64,000 bases of DNA from Zarea fungicola (Eukaryota; Ascomycota; Sordariomycetes; Hypocreales; Cordycipitaceae): NCBI GenBank assembly GCA_900169235.1, contig FWCC01000043.1:1-64000 (forward strand), read 5' to 3'. A model generated the notes under the pieces. It had not been told where the DNA came from, made no database searches, and saw only the letters and a list, made by a program, of their open reading frames with translations. The position numbers were made by a program, and so were the translations under genes. Numbering within the stretch: position 1 is the first letter of the stretch; every line of letters starts with the position of its first letter. This document shows, piece by piece, positions 1-8,616 of this stretch.

Positions 1-282
1 GTGGGGGCGTGGCACAAGTACACGGCCGTGTGGGTTGTTTTGCAGCCTGAAGTGCCGTGGTGGCAATCTCGACCGCCATGCGAGGGCAAGACGACGTTTG
101 GGTATATAGAATTATGGTTGTCCCAGACTTCTGAATATCTTTCGTCTCGTCATCTTTTTCTTTGGGTTTTTTCCTTTAGCACAATTCAATTGCTGGTTCA
201 ATTTAAATTTTTTTTTACGTTAAACAATCATATTATTTACCGTTGCATTCAACAACCTCACTTTGCCAAAACCACTCTACCC
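1..282. other. 5' region of the first gene
   Basis: The reading frame of the first gene stays open upstream of its ATG, but the region is T-rich and reads like a promoter plus leader. A TATATAG box lies at 103-109, about 175 nt before the ATG, and a pyrimidine-rich stretch follows at about 140-215. I see no other gene here. An upstream coding exon cannot be excluded because the window starts here. Confidence 0.5.
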
Positions 283-2495
283 ATGGCGCATCTGCTCCCC
301 CGACAACCATCGCATCAGGCCCATCGACGCACCCACAGCACCCCTCAGACTACAAACAAAAGGGTTGAGATTGTATCCAAGCTCGAAGATTGCATCGGAG
401 ATCTCTTGGAAGCAACAAAGGCCTTCAAGTCCCCGCAGCAGCAGTCTGCTCATCAGAATGCCAACCTCATATTTCAGCAGAGACTTTTGGCTACGCAGGG
501 TCACATGGGGCCTACATCTGACCAAGACTGGCTTGGAACCATGATGCAATGCCTTAATGAGAGCATGCGGTCACAACAAAGCTCCTTTGTACGCAACACC
601 AGTCTCGATGTAGCCCTCAAAGCATTTGCTTCTGCTGTGTTTGAGACTCTGGGCACCACATACTTTCAGGAGCCTTTTGAAAAGTATAGGATTGCCTCTA
701 ATCACAGCAACGGCACCCAAGGGACTACCACGGCACATATCGGACGAAATCTGTCCGGTATTCCTTCTCCGCCAAGAGAACTGGGACCAACCCAAGCTCT
801 GCTCCAGCGCACAAACACGCAGCAGTTGCAGACACCAACTGCCATGCCCCATCAATTCCCCTCATCGCATCACGCACCCATGACTGTACCTCGTCAGAGT
901 GCACCGGTATTGCCCGTTCAGCAACTGCATGGCATGCCGTCTGGATACCCGCAAGCTCCTCAAGCCCCTTCTCAAACCCGCCCGGTAAGAGTCACCAGAA
1001 AATAGGACACATGAGACCTCCGCGTTGCTAAATATGTATTTAGGTAAAGAGATCGTCTACGGTGGACCGCACAAATGCTTCGCACAGGAGAAACTACGCA
1101 TCTGAAGCCTTGAGACAAGCCGCAGGCACCATGGGACCACCCCCCCAAGCACCTGTTGTGGTTGATCTTCCCCAAAGGCCTACGTGTGTCAATTTTGCTG
1201 ATGTACGGAAAGAAAAGGACCCACGTCACAGACAGGCCATACTTGGATATGAACGTAAATGGTTTGTGTTCAGGTGCTACAAGCATCAGGACCCCATCTG
1301 GCTCAGGACTGCCGAAGGTGCCAAGCATCATCTGGTGACACATCATGCCCAGCCCCATCAGCACATCGACCTCTTTGATATGATTCGCGAGCTGGGCGTC
1401 GAAGTTGTCAATTGTGACGCTGCACGAGCCGAAATGAACAACAACGAAGCCGTTATTGTGTGGGGTCAACGGAGCAATGCGCCGCAGCCAAAGGTGGCAA
1501 TTCCACACCAGGCCGCGATGCAACGTGCAAGAGTAGAGGTACACCCTCCTGTGGCTGCTCTCACGTTGCAGCCTGCGAAGTCGTCAAGTCATCTGGCAAA
1601 CGCAATGCCCATCGCAAAGTCACCTGTGAAGGTGGACTCTCCAAGTGCGATTCTGATCTCGGATGACGAGCTGCTTGACGAAATGGCCACTACAGAGAGC
1701 ACAATCACCATCAAACAAGACGCAGATGATGATGCGATGATTGACCTGAAGTCAGTACCAGCCCCAAGAGAAACTAGGTCCGACGAGACCAGCCGCCTCT
1801 CAACGAATTCGAGTCAGGGTACCGGCGGAGCAGCCGAGTGGGACAAGACACTTAATACCGAGTCCGTTCAAGTTGCTGTTGCAACAGCAGACATGCGTTC
1901 TTCAAAACCCCTCACGGAGAGGTTCACTTCGCAGCAGAGAGAGGCTCCACCAGCAGAGACTGTGGTTTCCAAGCATACGGATACAAAAGTCGCCGATATC
2001 CTTGCTGACATCCCAGAGCCTCCCGAAATGATTCCCGACTCGCCTGAATCTTCTGCCCTGAGTGAGCCACCGTCCCTTCAAGAATTAGAGGTTTTTGACC
2101 TCGGAGTAGTCAGGCAGGACAGTGAGGCAAAGGAGAAGGAAGGTCTGGAAGATGGTGAGATTGAAGAGTCGTGCATTAAAGTCTCTCCACTGCCTCCGCC
2201 AAAATCAGACCACTGCTCAAGTCCAAGGAAGCGTCGGATTAGTGCGTCTGGTTCAGAGCCCGGAACACCAATGAAGAAACGTAAAAGGCTGCCTTCGACG
2301 CCAAATTTGTCGTCGTCGTCACAGAAGAAAAAAGACCGACAGACTTTTTGGAGTGCCGATCAAGAAACGGGGCCAAGCGCTCACGATCAGTTCAAGACAA
2401 GAGCATGCAAGAAGTGTAAGGAGAGATTTTACTTCCGCGCCCAGCTGGCGACACACATGAAGGAAGAACATCCGGAAGTCGTTTTGTTAAGTTGA
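283..2495 (+). CDS. C2H2 zinc-finger protein (717 aa, two exons)
   Basis: I start at ATG 283 because the codons before it look like leader sequence. Exons are 283-984 and 1044-2495. The 59-nt intron has a GTAAGA donor, a GCTAA branch and a TTTAG acceptor, joins in phase 0 and gives 717 aa. The N-terminal third is rich in Gln, Pro and His. The middle is acidic and Ser/Pro-rich, with basic KKRKR-like patches that could be nuclear signals. The only clear domain is one classical C2H2 finger at the very C-terminus (C689, C692, H705, H710; spacing C-x2-C-x12-H-x4-H). A second Cys/His cluster near the start of exon 2 (FRCYKH, then HHLVTHH) may be a degenerate finger. The protein is probably nuclear and DNA- or protein-binding. 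I do not recognise a named orthologue. It is convergent with the next gene. Confidence 0.8.
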
Positions 2496-2649
2496 TTAAG
2501 CTAGTCCGTCAATGTATAATGCGAGGAATGAATGTCCACGATGACATGAATGTACACGAAGTCTGGTTTTATACATTAGCTGGGGGAAAAAATGTAATAA
2601 TATTATCTTTACAGTATTGATTTCTATCGATTCTGCGTCTGATGCAATT

Positions 2650-3534
2650 TTATTTCTCGTCATTTGGAGGTGTCATGACTTTGCCAATGGCAATCATATC
2701 ATCGCCGCCCAATCCTCGGGCGACCGCGTCCTTGTACAGAGTATTGCAGACCGTCATCAGCGGTGTCTGCGCGCCCACCTCACCGGCTGCATTCTGCACC
2801 AGCTCGGTAAGGTTATAGCAGTCCGCAATGGCAGCCTGCGGTGACCAGTCCTCGGCAATCATCTTGGCCACCTTGAGCTTCGAGTACGGCGACGCCATTG
2901 GCCCTGCGTCCAGCACCTCGCCAAAGGCATGGACGTCCAAGCCCTGCGCGCGTGCCAGGTTCATCGACTCGGCCAGCCCCGCCGTCATGGTGATGAGGTA
3001 CAGGTTGGTCGCGAATTTGGTGCGCAGACCCATGCCGATGCCGCCGCAGTAGACAGCGGCCTTGGTGATGGTCCTGAGAAGCGGGTCGACTCGCTGCGCC
3101 TCGGCACGGTCACCGGCGAGCATGCCCACGAGCTGCCCCTGCTCTGCCGGCACGCGACTCCCGCTGACGGGCATCTCGAGGTACCGGCCGCCGGCCGCCC
3201 GCACCTGCTCGTCTAGATGCTTGCTAAAGGCCTCGGAGACGGAGCTGGTGTTGATAATGGTCTTGCCGCGCAGTGCCTCGGTAAAGGCGGCGTCGAAGAT
3301 GACGGTGCGGTAGGCCGCCTCGTTGAAGAGCATGGTGAAGACGACGTCGGACTGCCGGAGGACGGCGGCCGGCGTGTCTGCGATTGTGGCGCCGGTTGAG
3401 CGCAACGGCTCGCATTTGGTCATGGTGCGGTTCCATACTGTTAATTGGAATTTGCGTGCAAGATTCAGGGCCATGGGCGTGCCCATGAATCCCAAGCCCA
3501 TGAAGCCCACACGCATTGTGGCTGGTATACTCAT
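2650..3534 (-). CDS. Beta-hydroxyacid dehydrogenase (3-hydroxyisobutyrate dehydrogenase / 6-PGDH-like family), 294 aa
   Basis: This is a single-exon gene. The open frame runs to 3567, but that first codon is TTG; the first ATG is at 3534 and another lies six codons in. The N-terminus is a Rossmann fold with GLGFMG at residues 13-18, the NAD(P) phosphate-binding turn. The substrate-binding signature PVSGSRVPAEQGQL is at 122-135. The catalytic lysine motif GxxxKxxxN places K173 and N177. About 290 aa is the normal family length, so the enzyme looks complete. Family members oxidise 3-hydroxyisobutyrate or reduce small semialdehydes such as glyoxylate and succinic semialdehyde with NAD(P)(H); the substrate cannot be told from sequence. 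There is no obvious mitochondrial presequence. It lies 1.8 kb from the phosphonate-like block and has no CACGTG box in its promoter, so a link is only possible. Confidence 0.9.
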   Translation of the reverse strand: MSIPATMRVGFMGLGFMGTPMALNLARKFQLTVWNRTMTKCEPLRSTGATIADTPAAVLRQSDVVFTMLFNEAAYRTVIFDAAFTEALRGKTIINTSSVSEAFSKHLDEQVRAAGGRYLEMPVSGSRVPAEQGQLVGMLAGDRAEAQRVDPLLRTITKAAVYCGGIGMGLRTKFATNLYLITMTAGLAESMNLARAQGLDVHAFGEVLDAGPMASPYSKLKVAKMIAEDWSPQAAIADCYNLTELVQNAAGEVGAQTPLMTVCNTLYKDAVARGLGGDDMIAIGKVMTPPNDEK

Positions 3535-5375
3535 AGTTGCGGATGTGGTGCAGGTTGTTGCTGCCAAATGACGCCGATTAGCAGCAGCAGTGCTACTTTT
3601 ATGGAAATGGCGGCAAGAGCGGCAGTGACGGGATGTTTCTTTAAAAAACCATCTCGCTCCTTAAGATTATATGTCCCCAGATGACATGGCAATTGAGATC
3701 GCAGGGCGCGCCCCTCTTGGAGGCGGATTTTGTCAGTTTTAGTGGCAGAACTTTAAAATGTTGGAATCGGAGATAGGTGAAATGGCATAGACTGTAGACG
3801 AAAATTTGATTGAAGATGTAATAACACCATAGCTATTATTTCTTTCAGCAGGCGTGCAAGAAAAAAAGGCTTAGAATTAGGCTGTCTTGTACCACCTCTG
3901 CTTGTATCCCAAACTGTGAGACCCAATATCAATGCAAAGCAGTCTGCTACATTTGCGCCTTGATTGACACTTAAATTCGAACTTATAGGACATTCCCCTC
4001 CTAAACTCGACTTTCTGAGTAAATCTATGCCGCACTGGCTACTGATCAGCAACGCTGCAGATCGGAGTTGAAACCGGAGGTCTGAATTGGGTAAGTTTCG
4101 GCTTAAGCAAAATCCAAACTCCCCAGATTTTCAAAGTTGCGGCTTCTTTCGGCATTGCACACGGCACACAATCTTTACTCGATTCAACTACTACGTCTAC
4201 TTCGTGCGGTATGTCTTTTATTCTCGATATTAATACGCACATCTATGTCCTTTTTTTTTATAGAAATATCTCCCCCTTTAATATGTGAGCTGCTTCGGCA
4301 ATTTCCCTCGGCAATTTCCCTCGGCGAATACGTCCGGTTTCATCACAGTTCAAAGTGATTGTCTTTATTGTACTATCCACACACAAAGACAATATTCGAG
4401 ACACATGCACCGAATGCGAATGGTTCGGGGATTGTATGCTCATTTCTTCGCAATAAATTAACATTAAGGCTCAAAAACAAGTAAAAGTTACGACCCAAGG
4501 CCATGATATCCTTAGTGACATCGTTCTCCAGGGTATCTATGGCAGACCGAAGCCGCTACTTTTAGTGCGAAGCTGGCCATTGACTTTGATTTAGTTTCTG
4601 ATTGCTTTTTCTGTAAAATGCGTACCCATCTGGTTTAATGTAAGTACTAGGTTAGGCCATGAGTTGAGTGCCCTGATCGACCAGCGCGTCTTTTGTAACA
4701 GGAGGTGAGCGTGGACCCCGAAGTCTCGCTATTTGGAGTCTCACCATAATTTGGCAAAATAATTTGTCAAGTAAAACACGTGAAATCAAGTTTCGCAAAG
4801 AGAAATTTAACAGTATCCAAATGCAAGACCAAGCCAATGGCAAGATTACTGTTTACTCCTTACTTTCCAGTATGTATCAGCTGTTGGGAAACACATCCAT
4901 ACAATTGGAAATTGGCAGCTGGGAGTCGACGAATGTTCTCTTTGTTTATCTAGTCCGTCTCGTATGACTATTCGTGCCGTCTGGCAGGTTGCTCCATGCT
5001 CCAGTCAACAATCTAATAATGGCTCGCAATATTTTGGGGCGAAAAAATGGCAAGAGTGCGGGTTGTGGTTCTTCTAATTTAGAATTCCCTTGCCTAATAC
5101 AAGGTTATATAATTAATAAATTAAGATAATGCGCTCTTTGAACTGTTGTTCTTCAGTCAATACCGGCATGGTTTATCTGCCAGTGTTTGAGGGTCTTGCC
5201 TATTCGTACATATCTCTAAATAGCCAACTTGGAATCAAAGACAGCGAAGGAAATAATGTATCCTGTACGTATATTTAGCAATTATTGGACAACCAGCAAC
5301 TGCACACAGTGACAGCCAGATATTCGTCGGCCGACTTTGTCTTCTCAAAGTTGCCTTGTCCTGGCTTGCCCGTCT
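3535..5375. other. Intergenic region, no gene recognised
   Basis: This AT-rich stretch lies between the dehydrogenase promoter and the 3' end of the HD oxygenase. Only short unrelated open frames are present. It holds a direct 13-bp tandem duplication (4296-4321) and one CACGTG hexamer at 4777-4782. I see no RNA gene and no transposon ends. Confidence 0.6.
4296..4321. repeat. 13-bp direct tandem repeat, two copies
   Basis: The unit CGGCAATTTCCCT occurs at 4296-4308 and again immediately at 4309-4321. It looks like replication slippage in non-coding DNA and has no evident function. Confidence 0.8.
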
Positions 5376-6023
5376 TTAGAAAGCCACAGCGCTACCCATA
5401 CTTTCCCCTAGAATTCGCTCCATAACAGGTCGCCAGGATTCCAGATCTCGAACCTTGAGATCCTTTTCCTTGGCGGCGTCGTCCCAGATCCGCAGTTGGC
5501 ACATTTCTCGGCACCACTCCCCCGATCCAAATTCGTCCTTTTCCGTGCCACTCATCGGGCCGCCCTGGTACCGTAGACTCTTTTTGCTCGCGTCCGACAG
5601 CTTGTCATAGTATGTCTCGTCCACAGCGCAGAGGTACCGCTTGGACGCGACGTGCGACTCAACAAGGCGCGCCACCTTTGTCGGGAACCCAAGCGCCAGC
5701 AGCATGGCGGCGCCAAGCGTCTCGTGGCCGACGCGACCGACCGATTGCTTCGCCGACTGTCCGCCCAAGTTCTTTGCTTCGCCGCCCGTGAGAGTGCGCA
5801 GATCAGCGGCTGGTGTGAACTGGCCTATGTCGTGCAGAAGAGCGGCAATTTGCGTCAGCTCATCCACGGGCGGATTCGCAGAAGCGGCTTGAGCAGCGGC
5901 TTGCAAAGAGTGCTGGAGTTGCGATATGTCCTCTCCAATATATGGCGTGCGCTCTGACGCATCCAAGACGGAGAGGATGTACTCAGTCACCGTAACCGGG
6001 GTTTTGTTTTCTGGTACACCCAT
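5376..6023 (-). CDS. PhnZ-type HD-domain mixed-valence diiron oxygenase, 215 aa (predicted C-P bond-cleaving)
   Basis: This is a single-exon gene starting at an ATG. It is an HD-fold protein with H64-D65 (LLHDIGQ), H100 (GHE) and H124 (ESHVASKRYL). It also has the extra features of the PhnZ/TmpB oxygenases rather than of ordinary HD phosphohydrolases: a Y28-x-x-E31 pair followed by H38, K128 four residues after H124, and D181 in LRIWDDAAK. As I recall, the PhnZ residues are Y24, E27, H34, H58, D59, H80, H104, K108 and D161. The Y-E-H, H80-H104, H104-K108 and H104-D161 spacings are all reproduced here. PhnZ uses O2 to cleave (R)-2-amino-1-hydroxyethylphosphonate to glycine and phosphate. The neighbour on the same strand is a PhnY-like dioxygenase, the usual partner. 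Probably cytosolic. Alternatives are a TmpB-like enzyme for trimethylated aminoethylphosphonate, or a MIOX-like oxygenase with another substrate. Confidence 0.85.
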   Translation of the reverse strand: MGVPENKTPVTVTEYILSVLDASERTPYIGEDISQLQHSLQAAAQAASANPPVDELTQIAALLHDIGQFTPAADLRTLTGGEAKNLGGQSAKQSVGRVGHETLGAAMLLALGFPTKVARLVESHVASKRYLCAVDETYYDKLSDASKKSLRYQGGPMSGTEKDEFGSGEWCREMCQLRIWDDAAKEKDLKVRDLESWRPVMERILGESMGSAVAF

Positions 6024-6156
6024 GATGAAGTGGAAATAAAAGACTGCAATTTTCTTTGCAATGAGATGAGAATCTCGTTAGAATGCTGCAGTATGCAAAA
6101 CCCCATCTTGCAAGCACATGTAAATGGTATGCTAGTTTCTTGAAATGTCAAGCTCC

Positions 6157-6162
6157 CACGTG
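6157..6162. promoter_or_regulatory. CACGTG box (Pho4/NUC-1-type bHLH site), HD oxygenase promoter
   Basis: Perfect CACGTG, centred about 136 bp upstream of the HD oxygenase ATG. CACGTG is the known core site of Pho4 and Neurospora NUC-1, but other bHLH factors also use it. Confidence 0.55.
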
Positions 6163-6387
6163 CTGCTTAGTCGGTATTCGGCCCAAATGTGACCGCACCG
6201 AACCACCCCGACTCAATGACTCGACATACTGTTTCAATATTCCCAACAACAACCTTTCCAAGATCCTATTGTAGAATTTCTGGACTTTAGCATGTAGCCG
6301 AGCAATACCGGCTGGGGCTCCCCGTTGTTGTGGAGTTTGTACCCGGACGGCCTAGTTCTATTACACAACGCAAATGCATCATAAACC

Positions 6388-6393
6388 CACGTG
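6388..6393. promoter_or_regulatory. CACGTG box, HD oxygenase promoter (distal)
   Basis: Perfect CACGTG inside a longer palindrome, CCCACGTGGG. It is about 365 bp upstream of the HD oxygenase ATG. Confidence 0.5.
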
Positions 6394-6673
6394 GGGGACT
6401 AGTAGGCACACTTAATATCAAATTAAGGGAAGAATTTACTAAATAAAGTGGTGACATGCAGCATCATTCGCGTTAACCAGGGGTCTTAATGGTGGTGTGG
6501 ACCGCGGCTACGAGGCTGTCCCATCTCAACCTGTCGGCGGTGCGCCGATGGTTGTTTGCTCTCCAATACCAAGTTATCATGTAGTAGGTGGCATGAAACA
6601 AGTCGGCAACTCACAAAGCGGAAAAAGTTGCCACGAACTAGTCATGTTGAAATTTAATAGCAGTGTTCCTAAC

Positions 6674-7623
6674 CTAACTGAAGACCAATTGTTTGCCAGC
6701 ATCCACACTCAACATCGGTGAGCCGAAGCCGTATGTCATGGAGCCCTTTTCGTACTGCTCGTTGCTTTTACGCATGTGGGTAGCAGGCCATTCAATCTTG
6801 CGGTCCTCATAGTAGCTCTTGTGGTTGTCGCCTTCGGAGGCACAGTTGTAAGTAGCGTAGACAGCCTTGCGGTCCGTGCTGCTGCGGTTTGCTTCACTAC
6901 GATGCGCCAGATATGACGTGAAAATCAAGAGTTGGCCTATTTTATCGTGTTGGCATATTGGAATTGATACGTTGGATTCATGCCAAAGAGAAAGTAGAAA
7001 AAGGAAATACGCACCGGCCTCCAGTTCAACAGGTGTCCATTTCTGCGACGCAACCCAGTCGTTGGTGATGCAGTTCGTAGCGGGATCAATGGGAACCGTC
7101 ATGTTGTGGCTTGCATCGACGACCTCCAGGCCTCCGTTGGACATGTTGGACGGATCAACACTGAGCAAAATGGTCAAGTGCTTGACATCCTTGATGTGGG
7201 TGTAAGCCACTGCGTCAATATGGGGGGCAAAACCACCGCTACCAGCCAACTTGTAGTTGATTTTCTCTTTGAAGAGAAACATGGGCTCGCCAGAAAGCTC
7301 CTGGAGGAGATTGAGCAATTTCTTCCCACGAAGCAGGTTGTTGAAACCTTTGTGGCCGTCTGCGAAGTTTTCGGTTCTGCAAAGAACTCGCTCGCCTTTG
7401 GCGTTCACTTCCTATAGAAAGTCAGTTTATCATGCTGTTGCAAAACCAGGCTAAGGGATTTGTATACTTCGTAGGGCATGAAATCAGACGTCTCTGTCGG
7501 CTTGTAGTCATGCACATCTTGCGCCCATGACTGCAAGTCCCGAATTTCTTCTGAAGAGAGGAAGTCGCGGACAATGAGATAGCCATTGTTCTTGAAAAAT
7601 GAAACGTCATTACCGGAAACCAT
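6674..7623 (-). CDS. PhnY-like phytanoyl-CoA dioxygenase family Fe(II)/2-oxoglutarate oxygenase, 271 aa, three exons
   Basis: Exons on the minus strand are 7623-7468, 7411-7015 and 6936-6674. Intron 1 is 56 nt (GTATAC donor, CTGAC branch, TATAG). Intron 2 is 78 nt (GTGCGT donor, AATAG); it is in frame, so a naive translation reads through it and adds a spurious hydrophobic insert. The 271-aa product has the jelly-roll iron site H116-x-D118 (FAPHIDAVAY), distal H196 (YLAHRS) and 2-oxoglutarate-binding R207. The RTENF and LFKEKINYK stretches resemble my memory of the PhnY branch of the PhyH family. PhnY hydroxylates C1 of 2-aminoethylphosphonate, producing the substrate of PhnZ. The gene lies head-to-tail with the PhnZ-type gene and divergent from an MFS permease. 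Other PhyH enzymes act on unrelated substrates, so the substrate is inferred mainly from the partnership. Confidence 0.82.
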
Positions 7624-7692
7624 GATGCTGGATTTTATCTGACAATACGAATTATAGCTGCCCGCGACAAAGCATCCTCGGACTGTGCACTA

Positions 7693-7698
7693 CACGTG
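7693..7698. promoter_or_regulatory. CACGTG box, dioxygenase-proximal
   Basis: Perfect CACGTG about 70 bp upstream of the dioxygenase ATG. Confidence 0.55.
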
Positions 7699-8144
7699 GC
7701 GGATACATCGTGTCTTTTATTCCTGCTTGATCATTTTGGTATTCGCTCTTGTCTTAGCCTCAACGCTTCTTGCCGGTACAAGTCGCAGGAGACTCTTCTG
7801 AATGTGATGCGCTTTTTGAGGTCTCAATTCTGTTATTTCCATCTCGTAAGGGCGCCCCTCATCCATCCACACCTCCCAACACTTTCGGGCCCGCTTCAGG
7901 CGAGGAAGCGAGGTACGACCAGCCACTTCTTCTGATGAAACCATGCTGCCCTACAATAGGCAATACTGCGGTTATCGGCAGCCCACATGGGCCAAGGACC
8001 GAGGACACGAGCCAAGCCGGTTCGCGACGATCTACATCGTTGGCGACCAAGCCACAGCGGAATGGCAAACCACCACAACACTAGCGTCACGCCATAGCTG
8101 GGGTGCTAGGGTCCCGTCCTGGAATCACAATCGACGAATCTAGC

Positions 8145-8150
8145 ACGTGT
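8145..8150. promoter_or_regulatory. CACGTG box, middle of the divergent promoter
   Basis: Perfect CACGTG, about 470 bp before the permease ATG and 520 bp before the dioxygenase ATG. Confidence 0.5.
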
Positions 8151-8383
8151 GTGGGGGCGAATGGCTGCAATACCAGCCTGGTCGGTTAAGGCTGTCCCAA
8201 GTACACCAACGAAAGCGTTGCGAATAACACTCTTCTTGATGTGTATGAGTGCACATGCATGAGCCGATATGCAGGTTCTCAGAGCTCGTGTGATGCTCAG
8301 GCAATATGTTATGTTGTTTGCTTTGAACCCGGCACATCGGCACATGGGCCCTTAGAATGTCATTGTTAATGTCTCAAAAAACA

Positions 8384-8389
8384 CACGTG
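8384..8389. promoter_or_regulatory. CACGTG box, permease-proximal
   Basis: Perfect CACGTG about 230 bp upstream of the permease ATG, embedded in an alternating CACACGTGCGCGTG stretch. Confidence 0.5.
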
Positions 8390-8616
8390 CGCGTGTTCAG
8401 CCGTGCTACAGCATTGTTCTTAGTGTGGGTTGCATCGAAGCTGAGCTGTCTTCGGTGTCCCTTCATGCAGAGGTGGACATGCGACTAGTTGCTGCAGGTT
8501 CAGCGACTCTGCATAATTTTTTTGCCCTTATAACTTGGGCCCTCGTCCCTTCAGCTGAGGCGAAAATTTGGTTCTCCTCCATCACCACCCAGTCGATGAC
8601 ACCGAGATCGCCAAAA

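Larger units (their letters stand above)
6024..6673. promoter_or_regulatory. Promoter region of the HD oxygenase with two CACGTG boxes
   Basis: This 650-bp spacer separates the HD oxygenase from the dioxygenase stop codon. It contains two perfect CACGTG palindromes (6157-6162 and 6388-6393), at about -135 and -365 relative to the ATG. No gene is evident in it. Confidence 0.6.
7624..8616. promoter_or_regulatory. Divergent promoter between dioxygenase and MFS permease with three CACGTG boxes
   Basis: This region of about 990 bp drives the dioxygenase to the left and the permease to the right. It contains perfect CACGTG boxes at 7693-7698, 8145-8150 and 8384-8389. The short open frames within it look non-coding. 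A CCTTATAAC stretch near 8526 could act as a TATA element for the permease. Confidence 0.6.

Noticed and set aside
3535..3567. Upstream extension of the dehydrogenase to 3567
   Set aside because: The extra codons begin with TTG and the first ATG is at 3534; the extension has no targeting signal.
8425..8616. Longer N-terminus for the MFS permease
   Set aside because: Extra residues are not family-like, and ATG 8617 has better context and gives a normal length.
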